A stretch of 64,000 nt of DNA from Hydrogenovibrio marinus (GCF_013340845.1 NZ_AP020335.1:1240001-1304000), one strand, 5' to 3'; shown: positions 17,193-26,538, counted from the first letter of the stretch. Numbers and translations are program-made. Notes: generated from the letters alone by a model not told the origin.

Positions 17193-18416
17193 ATGAGATC
17201 ACAATGGGCATATAGTTGGGTAATGGTTTTGTCGCAATCGAAGAAACCGGCACTGATTTTTCTGACAGTGATATCCATTTTCAACTTAATGGGGTTGATG
17301 TGGGTGAGTATGCCTCAAATGAGTTTAGGGTTGCTGAGTCTTATCTTGATGTCATTGGTTGCCATGAAGTTGATGGATTCAGTGAAATCCGGTGTGCTGC
17401 TACTGGGCTTTAGTTTGTATGTGACTGTTATGACCTTGGGGTTGTTAGGCTGGATTGGGTTGGTACCTGACAGTGTTTCCGCTTTGGCTTGGGTAGTTGT
17501 AATGACGATGATGATGAGTCATTTGATTCATTTCGTGACCGCGTTACTGCGGGCGATGGCAAGAGGTAGTTTTCAGCATGACGCTATTGCAGAAGCGCTA
17601 GGGCAAACCCATCAGCCGATTTTACTATCATCGTTAACCACCGTCGTGGGGTTTGCTGTAGCGGCTTATTTTGATGCACATTATATCAATATGGCGGTGA
17701 TTGTAGCGGTAGGGGTGTTGTTTTCTTATTTGGTGGTTTTGAGTTGGCTGCCTTGGGTGCTGTTGAATTGGTTGTTGGAGTTCAGGGTAGGGCAATATGA
17801 AGATCGACACGGTTTGTCATTTGTGGCAAAAAGCTTAGAAAGCAACCTGATGTTGAGAAGAGGGTTAACGCTGATCGGCATTTTGTTGGCGGCTTGGGCG
17901 GTGTTTCAGTTGGTTGAACAGTTCGATGCTATGAGAGCTGTGTTGACTATGATTGTTGCGAGTTTCTTTTTACTGTTATTTGCATGGCGCAATTTAAAAG
18001 TTGCGTTGGCGGCAACCTTGATTGGTTGTTTATCTGTCATCGTTATTTTGTCCCCCATGCATTGGGGGCATGCTATTTCAGCCTTGTCACCTTTTGTGTT
18101 GGTGGTACCAATGGGTATTGTGTTGGATGATGTTGTGCACTTCTTTTCCCGCTATTTGAAAGCGGAGCAATCCTTTTTTTCTAAGCATGAAGATAAAACA
18201 CGCTTTGCGCTTGCCAGTGTTGGGCGCTCGATTTGGTTGACCAGTCAGTTATTGGTTGTTGGGTTAGTGGTGTTACTCTTTAGCGATAACGAGTTGATTC
18301 GTCAAGCGAGTATGATGACAATACTCTCCATTTTATTGGTTTCATTTCTGTTGCTATCGGTTATGCCTTCAATTGCCGCTTCGGTAAAGAAAAGTGATGA
18401 GAAACTAACGTCATAA
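17193..18416 (+). CDS. RND/MMPL-like membrane protein lacking periplasmic domains
   Basis: A 407-residue protein that is almost entirely membrane helices (about 11). Two RND-type halves are recognisable. The first has HLIHFVTALLRAMARG followed by QTHQPILLSSLTTVVGFAVA; the second has VPMGIVLDDVVHFFSRYLKA followed by SVGRSIWLTSQLLVVGLVVL. These match the TM4 motif and the SALTTxxGF motif of RND/MMPL exporters, including an Asp pair in the second copy. The large periplasmic loops that normally follow TM1 and TM7 are absent, so it cannot be a standard pump. No adaptor or outer-membrane factor gene adjoins it. It is divergent from mfd. Confidence 0.65.
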   Translation: MRSQWAYSWVMVLSQSKKPALIFLTVISIFNLMGLMWVSMPQMSLGLLSLILMSLVAMKLMDSVKSGVLLLGFSLYVTVMTLGLLGWIGLVPDSVSALAWVVVMTMMMSHLIHFVTALLRAMARGSFQHDAIAEALGQTHQPILLSSLTTVVGFAVAAYFDAHYINMAVIVAVGVLFSYLVVLSWLPWVLLNWLLEFRVGQYEDRHGLSFVAKSLESNLMLRRGLTLIGILLAAWAVFQLVEQFDAMRAVLTMIVASFFLLLFAWRNLKVALAATLIGCLSVIVILSPMHWGHAISALSPFVLVVPMGIVLDDVVHFFSRYLKAEQSFFSKHEDKTRFALASVGRSIWLTSQLLVVGLVVLLFSDNELIRQASMMTILSILLVSFLLLSVMPSIAASVKKSDEKLTS

Positions 18417-18477
18417 AAATATGTGATTCGTCATAAGCAAATTATGTATGACGCCATTAAATATGACTATTTCCTAA

Positions 18478-18535
18478 TATAATGAAATTTGATTTCTATT
18501 TTGAATCCTTATACCCCATCATAAGTCTTACTTAT
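18478..18535 (+). promoter_or_regulatory. Possible promoter and dyad upstream of the sulfide-oxidising flavoprotein
   Basis: A perfect -10 TATAAT (18478-18483) with a poor -35, followed at 18521-18535 by the inverted repeat ATAAGT-CTT-ACTTAT. The dyad would lie in the 5' leader, about 120 bases before the start codon. Regulatory meaning is inferred only from position. Confidence 0.4.
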
Positions 18536-18656
18536 TTAGTCAAATCCTTCGATATGGCTAGGCAGGATGCTCTGGTAGGGACGTGAGGCTCAAAATGACT
18601 CATCGAAATATCGAGCAATCAAAATAAAAAAATAAAGTTAAGAGGAAGTAATCGAT

Positions 18657-19967
18657 ATGGCAACTATTGTTGTGGTCGGATCAAGTACCGGTGGTCTACC
18701 GATGGCTTACGATATTCGTAAGACATTAGGAAAGGAACATACAATCAAAGTCGTAAACGCTGTTGATGAATTTACATTCGTGCCTTCAAACCCTTGGGTT
18801 GCAGTTGGCTGGCGTAAACCAGAAGACATTTCATTCAAATTGGAACCACACTTGGTTCGTAAAGGGATTGAGTTTTATCATCAAACTGTTACGAAGTTGG
18901 ATCCAGATGCGAACATGTTAACACTTAGTGATGGTTCAGAAATGGGTTATGACTACTTGATTCTTGCAACAGGTCCTAGCTTGGCATTCGATGAAGTTGA
19001 AGGATTCGGTCCTAAGTCTCATGGTGGTAACACGGTTTCCATTTGCACAACGCCTCACTCTGTTGAAGCTTTTGACGAATGGGAAGAGTTTTGCAAAAAG
19101 CCAGGGCCAATCGTTGTTGGTGCGGTTCAAGGTGCATCATGTTTCGGTCCTGCATATGAATTTGCAATGATTATGGAAACGGAATTGCGTAAGCGTAAAA
19201 TCCGTAACCAAGTGCCTATGACTTTTGTTACAGCTGAGCCATATATCGGTCACTTGGGTCTAAGTGGTGTTGGTGATTCTAAAGGTTTGTTGGAATCTGA
19301 AATGCGTAACCGTCACATCAACTGGATTTGTAATGCAAAAGTTACCAAAATCGAAGACGGTAAAATGTACGTTGACGAGCACAACAACCGTGGCGACGTT
19401 ATTGATCAACACGAACTGCCTTTCGGTTACTCAATGATGCTACCTGCATTTAAAGGTTCTAAGTTCTTGGTTGATTTGGTTCAGCCAGAGAATATGGGCG
19501 GTCCTTTGGTTAACCCTCGTGGATTCGTTAAAGTTGACCAATTTAGCCGTAACCCAACTTACCACAACATTTATGCGTTGGGTGTAGGGATTGCGATTCC
19601 ACCAGTTGATGCTTCCTGTCCAGTACCATGTGGTACACCAAAAACAGGTTTGATGATCGAATCAATGGTAACAGCGATCTGCCGCAACGTCGAAGATGAG
19701 TTGGCTGGTAAAGAACCTGCGTCAGAACCAACTTGGAACACAGTTTGTTTGGCGGACATGGGTGACACCGGTGCGGCATTCGTAGCACTACCTCAAATTC
19801 CTCCTCGTAACCTTACGTGGGCGAAAAAAGGTAAGTGGGTTCACTTGGCGAAAATCGCATTCGAAAAATACTTCATCCGTAACATGAAGTCTGGTAACTC
19901 TGAGCCGATTTACCAAAAATACATTATGAAAATGCTAGGCATTAACCGTCTGAAAGCAGACAAGTAA
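18657..19967 (+). CDS. Sulfide:quinone oxidoreductase-family flavoprotein
   Basis: A 436-residue FAD protein of the SQR/flavocytochrome-c-sulfide-dehydrogenase family, which oxidises sulfide to sulfane sulfur and passes electrons to quinone. The N terminus has a dinucleotide-binding motif (VVVGSSTGGLPMA) and YDYLILATGPSL. Conserved redox cysteines are C130 (SICTTP), C162 (GASCFGPAYE) and C321/C325 (ASCPVPCGTPKTG). A C-terminal amphipathic segment could bind the membrane. There is no Tat or Sec signal and no cytochrome partner gene, which favours SQR over FccB. I cannot assign the SQR type. The start has AGAGGAAG, and a strong terminator follows. Confidence 0.85.
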   Translation: MATIVVVGSSTGGLPMAYDIRKTLGKEHTIKVVNAVDEFTFVPSNPWVAVGWRKPEDISFKLEPHLVRKGIEFYHQTVTKLDPDANMLTLSDGSEMGYDYLILATGPSLAFDEVEGFGPKSHGGNTVSICTTPHSVEAFDEWEEFCKKPGPIVVGAVQGASCFGPAYEFAMIMETELRKRKIRNQVPMTFVTAEPYIGHLGLSGVGDSKGLLESEMRNRHINWICNAKVTKIEDGKMYVDEHNNRGDVIDQHELPFGYSMMLPAFKGSKFLVDLVQPENMGGPLVNPRGFVKVDQFSRNPTYHNIYALGVGIAIPPVDASCPVPCGTPKTGLMIESMVTAICRNVEDELAGKEPASEPTWNTVCLADMGDTGAAFVALPQIPPRNLTWAKKGKWVHLAKIAFEKYFIRNMKSGNSEPIYQKYIMKMLGINRLKADK

Positions 19968-19988
19968 GTTTTTCATAATTGAAACCTT

Positions 19989-20017
19989 AAACGCCCTCTT
20001 TATGAGGGCGTTTTTGT
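19989..20017 (+). terminator. Rho-independent terminator
   Basis: Stem AACGCCCTC/GAGGGCGTT, 5-base loop, T-run, 22 bases after the flavoprotein stop. Confidence 0.92.
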
Positions 20018-20100
20018 TTGTGTGTGGCAATCCATTCTTGAGGTCGAAAATTCAATATTTAGAAAGTCTCTGTTAATTATTTTCTCTTATAATAGCCGCC

Positions 20101-20724
20101 ATGACAGTATTGCAATCTCTTTATTACTTAGACTTATTGGGAACGGTGGTTTTTGCCATTACCGGTCTTTTGGCTGCGAGCGGAAAACAGCTGGATTTGT
20201 TTGGGGCGCTTTTTGTGGCATTGGTAACCGCTGTTGGTGGCGGAACAGTTCGAGATTTGTTGTTGGGTCAGCCGGTTTTCTGGATTCAGCACAATATCTA
20301 TATTTATCTTGTGCTTATCACGACTTTGTTCGTCTTTTTCTATTCAAAACGTTTCCGGTTACCTATTCCTCTTTTACTCTATCTTGATGCACTTGGCCTT
20401 GCGGTATTTACAGTGTTGGGCGCGCAAAAAAGCCTTTCTTTAGGTTTCTCGGTTCCAATCGTTATCATGACAGCAGTGATGACCGGGGTACTTGGTGGTG
20501 TAATACGTGACGTGTTGGTGGGAGAGGTTCCGCTTATTTTTCGTAAGGAAATCTATGCCACGGCGTCTTTCTTAGGTGCTATCCTGTACGTCGCGGGTCG
20601 GCAATTGCCTATCTCAAGCGATTTACTGATTGTTGTGTCAGTTGGATTTATTTTCATATACCGGGTTTGGGCTGTTCGGTATAACCACAGTTTACCTGCA
20701 TTTGATACGGAAAAACGCAATTAA
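20101..20724 (+). CDS. TRIC/UPF0126-family membrane protein (YadS/YicG-like)
   Basis: A 207-residue protein with about seven membrane helices in two repeats, each carrying the family signature: LVTAVGGGTVRDLLLG in the first and VMTGVLGGVIRDVLVG in the second. Bacterial members are homologues of the eukaryotic TRIC cation channels; their physiological ion in bacteria is not settled. It stands 18 bases before the Lol operon and may be co-transcribed with it. Confidence 0.88.
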   Translation: MTVLQSLYYLDLLGTVVFAITGLLAASGKQLDLFGALFVALVTAVGGGTVRDLLLGQPVFWIQHNIYIYLVLITTLFVFFYSKRFRLPIPLLLYLDALGLAVFTVLGAQKSLSLGFSVPIVIMTAVMTGVLGGVIRDVLVGEVPLIFRKEIYATASFLGAILYVAGRQLPISSDLLIVVSVGFIFIYRVWAVRYNHSLPAFDTEKRN

Positions 20725-20742
20725 CCCGGAAGAGTAATAACT

Positions 20743-21993
20743 ATGTTTAAACAACCTTTTGAGCTACTGCTAGGGTTTCGCTACACCAGAGCCAAACGAA
20801 GAAATGGCTTTATCTCCTTTATCTCCTTATCTTCCATTATCGGTATCACGCTGGGTGTTTTTGCGTTGATAACGGTTTTGTCTGTTATGAATGGTTTTCA
20901 GCAAGAATTGAGAGATCGAATCTTGAGTATGACAGCGCATATGACGCTTTCCGAGCAGTATGAGAGACTGGGAAATTGGCATGACTTGTATGACAAAGTC
21001 ATTCATCTTGATCACGTCAAGGGGGCAGCCCCTAATGTCATGGGACAGGGTATGTTGGCACATGGCGACAAGGTGAAAGCCGCAATCGTTAGAGGGATTG
21101 CACCCAAGTATGAACCACAGGTTGCGGATATCGACTCTAAGATGAAGTTCGGACAGCTTGCTGATTTGAAGCCAAAAGGCTATGGCATTATTTTGGGTTC
21201 CGAATTGGCAAACGGCCTGGGAGTGTCGGTTGGTGATAAAGTGACCATGGTTGCACCGGAAGGGACGGTTTCACCAATGGGGGTGATTCCCCGTGTTAAA
21301 CGTTTTACCGTGGTTGGTATCTTTGAAGCGGGTATGTATGAGTACGACAATGGCCTGGCATTAGTGAATATTTCTGATGCGCAACGCGTCTTCAAAATGC
21401 ATGACAAGGTCTCAGGGCTACAATTGAAACTGGATGACATGTTTAAAACATCGCTAGTGAGAAAAGAAATTGGCCAACACGTAGATAGAGTTCTATATGT
21501 TCGAGACTGGACGCAAGAGCATGCGAATTTCTTCAAGGCGATCCAGATGGAAAAACGTATGGTGTTTATTTTCCTCACGCTTATTATTATGGTGGCGGCC
21601 TTCAATATTGTTTCGACAATGGTGATGGTGGTGACAGATAAAGAAAAAGATATAGCTGTTCTGAGAACCATTGGCGCCACGCCTGCTAGTATTCAATCGA
21701 TTTTCATCATTCAAGGGCTGATTATTGGAACCGTTGGTTCGATTGTTGGTGCCATTCTGGGGGTAATTACCTCATTGAATATTGGAACCATTGTGCCCTT
21801 TATCGAAAACCTGTTTGGCTTTAAGTTCTTTCCGCCAGATATTTATTACATTAGCGAGATTCCTTCAGATTTACATTGGTCAGATGTTTGGACTGTGTCA
21901 ATCATTGCGTTTGTCATGACGCTATTGGCGACTTTATATCCTGCAAGAAGAGCATCAAAGACACAACCGGCGGAGGCTTTGCGTTATGAGTAA
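20743..21993 (+). CDS. lolC: Lipoprotein-releasing ABC transporter permease (LolC/LolE/LolF family)
   Basis: A 416-residue permease that extracts lipoproteins from the inner membrane and passes them to LolA. It has a TM helix at about 22-48 (SLSSIIGITLGVFALITVLSVMNGFQ is characteristic), a periplasmic domain of about 220 residues, and three C-terminal TM helices with the DKEKDIAVLRTIGATPASI coupling motif. It overlaps lolD by eight bases. Only one permease gene accompanies lolD here. If no second copy exists elsewhere, the protein would be the homodimeric LolF type rather than LolC. Confidence 0.92.
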   Translation: MFKQPFELLLGFRYTRAKRRNGFISFISLSSIIGITLGVFALITVLSVMNGFQQELRDRILSMTAHMTLSEQYERLGNWHDLYDKVIHLDHVKGAAPNVMGQGMLAHGDKVKAAIVRGIAPKYEPQVADIDSKMKFGQLADLKPKGYGIILGSELANGLGVSVGDKVTMVAPEGTVSPMGVIPRVKRFTVVGIFEAGMYEYDNGLALVNISDAQRVFKMHDKVSGLQLKLDDMFKTSLVRKEIGQHVDRVLYVRDWTQEHANFFKAIQMEKRMVFIFLTLIIMVAAFNIVSTMVMVVTDKEKDIAVLRTIGATPASIQSIFIIQGLIIGTVGSIVGAILGVITSLNIGTIVPFIENLFGFKFFPPDIYYISEIPSDLHWSDVWTVSIIAFVMTLLATLYPARRASKTQPAEALRYE

Positions 21994-22678
21994 TTTGATT
22001 TTAGAAGCGCAAGGTCTTCATAAAACCTATAAAGACGGCAAGCTTGAAACAGCGGTAATCAACGGCATTGATTTTCAGGTGGAAACCAATGAGACTGTGG
22101 CAATTATCGGTAGTTCTGGTTCCGGAAAAAGCACGTTATTGCACTTGTTAGGAGGTTTGGATACGCCAACACAGGGGCGAGTAAGTTTGATGGGGCAGGA
22201 CTTTTCAGGTTTATCGACAGTCAAGCGTGGCACCTTAAGAAACCGTCACATGGGGTTTATCTATCAATTCCACTTTCTTTTGCCCGAACTGACCGCTCTT
22301 GAGAATGTCATGTTGCCGCTGAGAGTTCGTAGAGAACCTGCTAAAAATGCAGAAAAACAGGCGGCGGAGCTGCTGGGTAGAGTAGGATTATCGCACAGAC
22401 TGCATCATAAACCATCCGAGCTGTCGGGCGGTGAGCGCCAAAGAGTGGCAATTGCGCGCGCGCTGATTACTAAACCTGCATGTGTTTTAGCAGATGAACC
22501 AACTGGAAATCTTGATGAAGGCTCTGCAAATCAGGTCTTTGATTTGATGTTGGAGTTGAATCGAGAAATGCAGACTTCCATTATTATGGTGACGCACGAT
22601 CTGAAGCTAGCTTCCAGAATGGATAGACAAATGCATATTTTGGATGGCATCTTTGTCGACACACCTTTCACCTACTGA
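21986..22678 (+). CDS. lolD: Lipoprotein-releasing ATP-binding protein LolD
   Basis: A 230-residue ABC ATPase with Walker A GSSGSGKST, signature LSGGERQRVAIARAL, Walker B VLADEPTGNLD and H-loop MVTHD, plus the LolD-typical YQFHFLLPELTALENV. It powers the adjacent permease in lipoprotein release. The eight-base overlap with the permease gene implies translational coupling. Three lipoproteins encoded at 7579-10462 would be among its clients. Confidence 0.95.
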   Translation: MSNLILEAQGLHKTYKDGKLETAVINGIDFQVETNETVAIIGSSGSGKSTLLHLLGGLDTPTQGRVSLMGQDFSGLSTVKRGTLRNRHMGFIYQFHFLLPELTALENVMLPLRVRREPAKNAEKQAAELLGRVGLSHRLHHKPSELSGGERQRVAIARALITKPACVLADEPTGNLDEGSANQVFDLMLELNREMQTSIIMVTHDLKLASRMDRQMHILDGIFVDTPFTY

Positions 22679-22687
22679 TTTTTCTTT

Positions 22688-24637
22688 ATGTTGAGCATTC
22701 AATCTATCGACTTGATGGTCGGTAAACAGCAGTTGCTACAAAGTGCATCTTTAACGATCCACCCTGGGCAGAAAATAGGACTTATCGGACAGAATGGTGC
22801 CGGTAAATCGACACTGTTAAAAGCCATTTTGGGAGAGTTGTCTTTGGACGCAGGAACGATTCAGCTTCCTGCAAACTGGATAATTGGCTGCGTTCAGCAA
22901 GAGTTGGCGGTCACCGATGTCAATGCATTGCAGTTTGTAATTGATGGTGATGAACTCTATGCAGATGTTCAGCAAAGCATTCGCATGGCCGAGGAAAAAG
23001 GCAATCAAGATGATTTGGTCCATGCTTATGATCGCCTAGATCGTATCTCCGGTTATCTTGTTCCGCAAAAAGCTAAGCAGCTTTTGTTTGGTTTAGGGTT
23101 TGAAGAAGAAGCTTTTTCTAAATCTTTATCCGCATTTTCAGGTGGCTGGCAAGTTAGACTGAAGTTGGCAAGAGCGTTAATGCAACGTTCAGACCTGTTG
23201 TTGTTGGATGAACCTACCAACCACTTGGATATCGAAGCGGTTTCCTGGCTGGTACAGTGGCTTAAAAGCTATGAAGGTGCAGTGATTGTTATTTCCCATG
23301 ACCGCTTTTTCTTGGATGAAGTGGTTTCGGGGGTTGCCCAAATCGAACAGCAAAAAATTCACTTCTTTTCAGGAAATTTCGAATCTTTTGAGCGGCAAAA
23401 GAATGCGCAGTTGATGCAGCAGCAGTCTTTGCATGAAGCGCAAAAAGTCCAAATGCAGCATTTGAAGACATTCATTTCACGTTTTAAAGCAAAAGCTTCC
23501 AAAGCAAAGCAGGCACAAAGCCGAGTTAAGGCATTGGAGCGTATGGAAGAGATTGCCGCGGTTCAAGCGGTCAATCCATTCAAGTTTAGCTTCTTTCAGC
23601 CAGATTACTTGCCGGATCCGATGTTGAAAGTGGAAGGCATGAGCTTTGGTTATGACAAGGAAATTATTCATAATGCCAACTTGGTACTCAGGGCTGGCGA
23701 CAGAATAGGGTTGGTTGGTGTCAATGGCTCGGGGAAGTCAACTCTTCTAAAGCTATTGATACGAGAACTTCAGCCGCAAGCGGGTAAAGTCATTCATGCA
23801 AAAGGTTTGAAGACCGGTTATTTTGCACAGCATCAACTAGAAGCCCTGACGTTAGACTGGTCTCCCTTGCAGCACTTGATTCAGCTGGATAAGCAAAATA
23901 TAGAAGATGGATCGCTCATTTCAGATCAGGATGCTAGAAGCTTTCTGGGGCGATTTGGTTTTACGAATGAAAAAGCACTTGAGGCGACAAAGCACTTTTC
24001 CGGTGGTGAAAAAGCGCGCCTTTCATTGGCTTTGATGGTGTACCAAAAACCGAACCTGATTATTTTGGATGAGCCGACCAACCATTTAGATATGGAAACG
24101 CGTGACGCTTTGGACATGGCTTTGCAGGAGTTCAATGGTGCATTAATTTTAGTCACTCATGATCGTCACTTGCTTTCCAGTATTGTCGATCAATATTGGT
24201 GGGTACACGCAGGGCAAGTGGAAGCCTACTTCGGCTCGTTGGATGAATACCTAAACCAACGCTTACAGTGGATAAAAAGCCAGAAAGTTGATGAGCGTGA
24301 GCAACAAATTGATAAAGCGCAACAAGTCCCAAACAAAAAAGAGAAACGACAGGCTGGCGCACAGTTGAGAAAACAAATCCAGCAAGCGACCAGTAAACAG
24401 TCATCTCGATTAAAACAAGTTGAGAAAGCACTGGAGAAAGCACAACTTGAATTGTCCGAACTGCATCAAGCGTTGGAGGACAGTGTCCTTTATCAAAGTG
24501 AGAATGCTGAACGTTTGACTGAAACCTTAAAAAGAGAGGCGGAGCTTAAAGAAAGTTTGGCGGCTATGGAAGAAGAGTGGTTGATGCTTGAAGAAGAGGT
24601 GATGGAGATAACAGAACGGTTATCTTCGAACGAATAA
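22688..24637 (+). CDS. yheS: ABC-F family ATPase (YheS-like)
   Basis: A 649-residue soluble protein with two ABC domains. The first has Walker A GQNGAGKST, signature SGGWQVRLKLARAL and LLLDEPTNHLDIEAV; the second has GVNGSGKST, SGGEKARLSLALM and ILDEPTNHLDMETR. The linker between them carries the basic helical hairpin (FKAKASKAKQAQSRVKALERM) of ABC-F proteins. A C-terminal coiled coil covers about 540-649. These proteins act on the ribosomal E site; length and linker fit YheS better than EttA. It begins nine bases after lolD. Confidence 0.88.
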   Translation: MLSIQSIDLMVGKQQLLQSASLTIHPGQKIGLIGQNGAGKSTLLKAILGELSLDAGTIQLPANWIIGCVQQELAVTDVNALQFVIDGDELYADVQQSIRMAEEKGNQDDLVHAYDRLDRISGYLVPQKAKQLLFGLGFEEEAFSKSLSAFSGGWQVRLKLARALMQRSDLLLLDEPTNHLDIEAVSWLVQWLKSYEGAVIVISHDRFFLDEVVSGVAQIEQQKIHFFSGNFESFERQKNAQLMQQQSLHEAQKVQMQHLKTFISRFKAKASKAKQAQSRVKALERMEEIAAVQAVNPFKFSFFQPDYLPDPMLKVEGMSFGYDKEIIHNANLVLRAGDRIGLVGVNGSGKSTLLKLLIRELQPQAGKVIHAKGLKTGYFAQHQLEALTLDWSPLQHLIQLDKQNIEDGSLISDQDARSFLGRFGFTNEKALEATKHFSGGEKARLSLALMVYQKPNLIILDEPTNHLDMETRDALDMALQEFNGALILVTHDRHLLSSIVDQYWWVHAGQVEAYFGSLDEYLNQRLQWIKSQKVDEREQQIDKAQQVPNKKEKRQAGAQLRKQIQQATSKQSSRLKQVEKALEKAQLELSELHQALEDSVLYQSENAERLTETLKREAELKESLAAMEEEWLMLEEEVMEITERLSSNE

Positions 24638-24668
24638 AAAAAGCCCGGGCTAGGCCGAGCTTCTTTAT
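24637..24668. terminator. Probable bidirectional terminator
   Basis: An A-tract, then an imperfect stem AAGCCCGG/CCGAGCTT, then TCTTT, between the ABC-F gene and the convergent DUF2892 gene. One mismatch in the stem. Confidence 0.5.
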
Positions 24669-24674
24669 AAGAGA

Positions 24675-24890
24675 TTACTGAGCGCAACCTCTGAAAGCAC
24701 AACCATGTTGTAATCCAAGTTTGCGCAGGATGGTGGCCATTGGGCAGAAACCTGTAAACGCTGAGATAAGTAGGTTAACACCAATGAATGCTGTCAAAAG
24801 CAACCATGTCGCAGAGACATAGTAACCCAGTGCAACACTTACCAAAATCATTGTTCCAACAATCATCATCATGATTTTTTCGATTTTCAT
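24675..24890 (-). CDS. DUF2892 small membrane protein
   Basis: A 71-residue protein of two adjacent hydrophobic helices (about 7-25 and 28-46) followed by the DUF2892 signature GFCPMATILRKLGL and a cysteine-containing tail (HGCAFRGC). GGAG precedes the ATG. Similar domains form the membrane part of rhodanese-linked YgaP proteins and are common in sulfur-metabolising bacteria; no rhodanese domain is attached here. A link to sulfur chemistry is inference only. Confidence 0.8.
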   Translation of the reverse strand: MKIEKIMMMIVGTMILVSVALGYYVSATWLLLTAFIGVNLLISAFTGFCPMATILRKLGLQHGCAFRGCAQ

Positions 24891-25047
24891 TTGTAGATAC
24901 TCCGATACTTTAATGGCTAGATTAAAACAAATTATATAAGAAAATACTGATATGTCAATCTTTCAAAATATTATTGAGGACTTAAATCATGGCACTGGTT
25001 AATTTAGTCTATATATTTGATGCCTTTATATTTATGAATAAATTCAG

Positions 25048-25053
25048 TATAAT
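25048..25053 (+). promoter_or_regulatory. -10 element upstream of tig
   Basis: Perfect TATAAT, 91 bases before the trigger factor ATG, with a poor -35. The leader after it holds a GTACTTC/GAAGTAC inverted repeat (25073-25079 and 25105-25111) with a 25-base loop, which could fold in the mRNA. Confidence 0.5.
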
Positions 25054-25143
25054 TCGACGTTTGTTTTAAGAGGTACTTCGGGCTGGGTTATTGGCCTGTA
25101 TTTAGAAGTACGACCGAATTTTTAATTTTGAGAAAGTGACATC

Positions 25144-26457
25144 ATGCAAGTAACAGTCGAAAAACCAAAGTCAGGTTTAGAACATAAAATCACCGTTGTA
25201 ATGCCTTCTGGTGATTTGGATTCAAAAGTTGAAAAGCGCTTAGCTGAAATGCGCCGCAACGTAAAAATGGATGGTTTCCGTCCTGGTAAAGTGCCAATGA
25301 GCGTTGTCAAAAAGCGTTACGGTGGTCAAGTTCGTCAAGAATTGATGGGGGATGCTGTCCAACAATCATTCTATGAAGCAGTTACCAAAGAAGAGTTGAA
25401 TGTTGCTGGGTATCCAATGTTTGATAGTCTTGATGAAAAAGACGGTTCAATCGAATTTACAGCACGTTTTGAAATCTTCCCAGAAGTTAAATTACCTGAT
25501 CTTGCGAAGCTAAAAGTTGACTCTATTCAGGCTGAAGTGGCTGACAAAGATGTCGACAACATGCTAAATAAGTTACTTGAGCAAAAAATGGTTTGGCAGC
25601 CTTCGAAAAGTGCAGCGAAAAAAGCGAAAAAAGGTGAGCAAGTTATCATCGATTTCGTTGGTAAGAAAGATGGTGTTGCATTTGACCGTGGTAGCGCAGA
25701 AAACGTACCTTTGGTATTGGGTGGTGGCCAGATGATTCCTGGTTTTGAAGACGGTATCATCGGTATGAAGAAAGGTGAAGAGAAAGTTATCGAAGTAACT
25801 TTCCCTGAAGACTATCATTCAGAAGAACTAAAAGGGCAAACCGTTACTTTTGACATCACTGTTCATTCTATTCAGACAAAAGTAGTGCCAGAAATGGACG
25901 AAGAGTTTGTTAAGTCTTTCGGTATTGAAGAAGGTACTGAAGAAGCTTTGAGAACAGAAATTCGTTCAAACATGGAAAAAGAATTGTCTAGAGCAGTTGA
26001 CAGTAAAAACCGTACAGCGGTTTTCGATGCGTTGTCTGATGCGGTTAAAATTGAATTGCCAAAATCTGCTGTTGAACAAGAAGCTTCTGATTTGATGCAG
26101 CGTCAAGCGCAAAACTTCCAACAACAAGGCATCAAGCCAGAAGATGTTGGTTTGACAATTGAAGCTTTCATGTCTGACGCTGAAACTCGCGTAAAACTTG
26201 GATTGGTTTTGGGTGATATCATCAAAGAAAACAAAATCGAAGCAACTGAAGCGGACAGGAAAGCTTATATTGAAGAGCAAGCGTCTTCATACGAAGATCC
26301 TCAGCAAGTAATCGAATGGTATGCTAAAAACCCTCAAGCTCAGCGTGAAATTGATTCATTGTTGGTTGAGAAGCAAGTTGCTAGCTTGATTCTTGGTAAA
26401 GCTAAAGTTAAGGAAGTTAAGAAGTCTTTTGACGACGTAGTTAACCAAGCTGGTTAA
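25144..26457 (+). CDS. tig: Trigger factor
   Basis: The ribosome-bound peptidyl-prolyl isomerase and chaperone. The 437 residues show the N-terminal ribosome-binding domain with the signature GFRPGKVPMSVVKKRYG, the central FKBP-type PPIase domain (KGEQVIIDFVGKKDGVAFD; VLGGGQMIPGFEDGIIGM) and the helical C-terminal chaperone domain. Length is standard. It heads the tig-clpP-clpX-lon-hup series, an order conserved in gammaproteobacteria. Confidence 0.98.
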   Translation: MQVTVEKPKSGLEHKITVVMPSGDLDSKVEKRLAEMRRNVKMDGFRPGKVPMSVVKKRYGGQVRQELMGDAVQQSFYEAVTKEELNVAGYPMFDSLDEKDGSIEFTARFEIFPEVKLPDLAKLKVDSIQAEVADKDVDNMLNKLLEQKMVWQPSKSAAKKAKKGEQVIIDFVGKKDGVAFDRGSAENVPLVLGGGQMIPGFEDGIIGMKKGEEKVIEVTFPEDYHSEELKGQTVTFDITVHSIQTKVVPEMDEEFVKSFGIEEGTEEALRTEIRSNMEKELSRAVDSKNRTAVFDALSDAVKIELPKSAVEQEASDLMQRQAQNFQQQGIKPEDVGLTIEAFMSDAETRVKLGLVLGDIIKENKIEATEADRKAYIEEQASSYEDPQQVIEWYAKNPQAQREIDSLLVEKQVASLILGKAKVKEVKKSFDDVVNQAG

Positions 26458-26483
26458 TATATTTCCTCCTTAGTTCTATAAAA

Positions 26484-26538
26484 AACTTAACCTTGCCATA
26501 AATTGTGACGATTTATTGGCATCGTTAAGTTTTTTTTT
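26484..26538 (+). terminator. Rho-independent terminator after tig
   Basis: A long two-part stem: AACTTAAC pairs with GTTAAGTT and, inside it, TGCCATAAAT pairs with ATTTATTGGCA (one bulge). Nine T follow. It separates tig from clpP. Confidence 0.88.
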
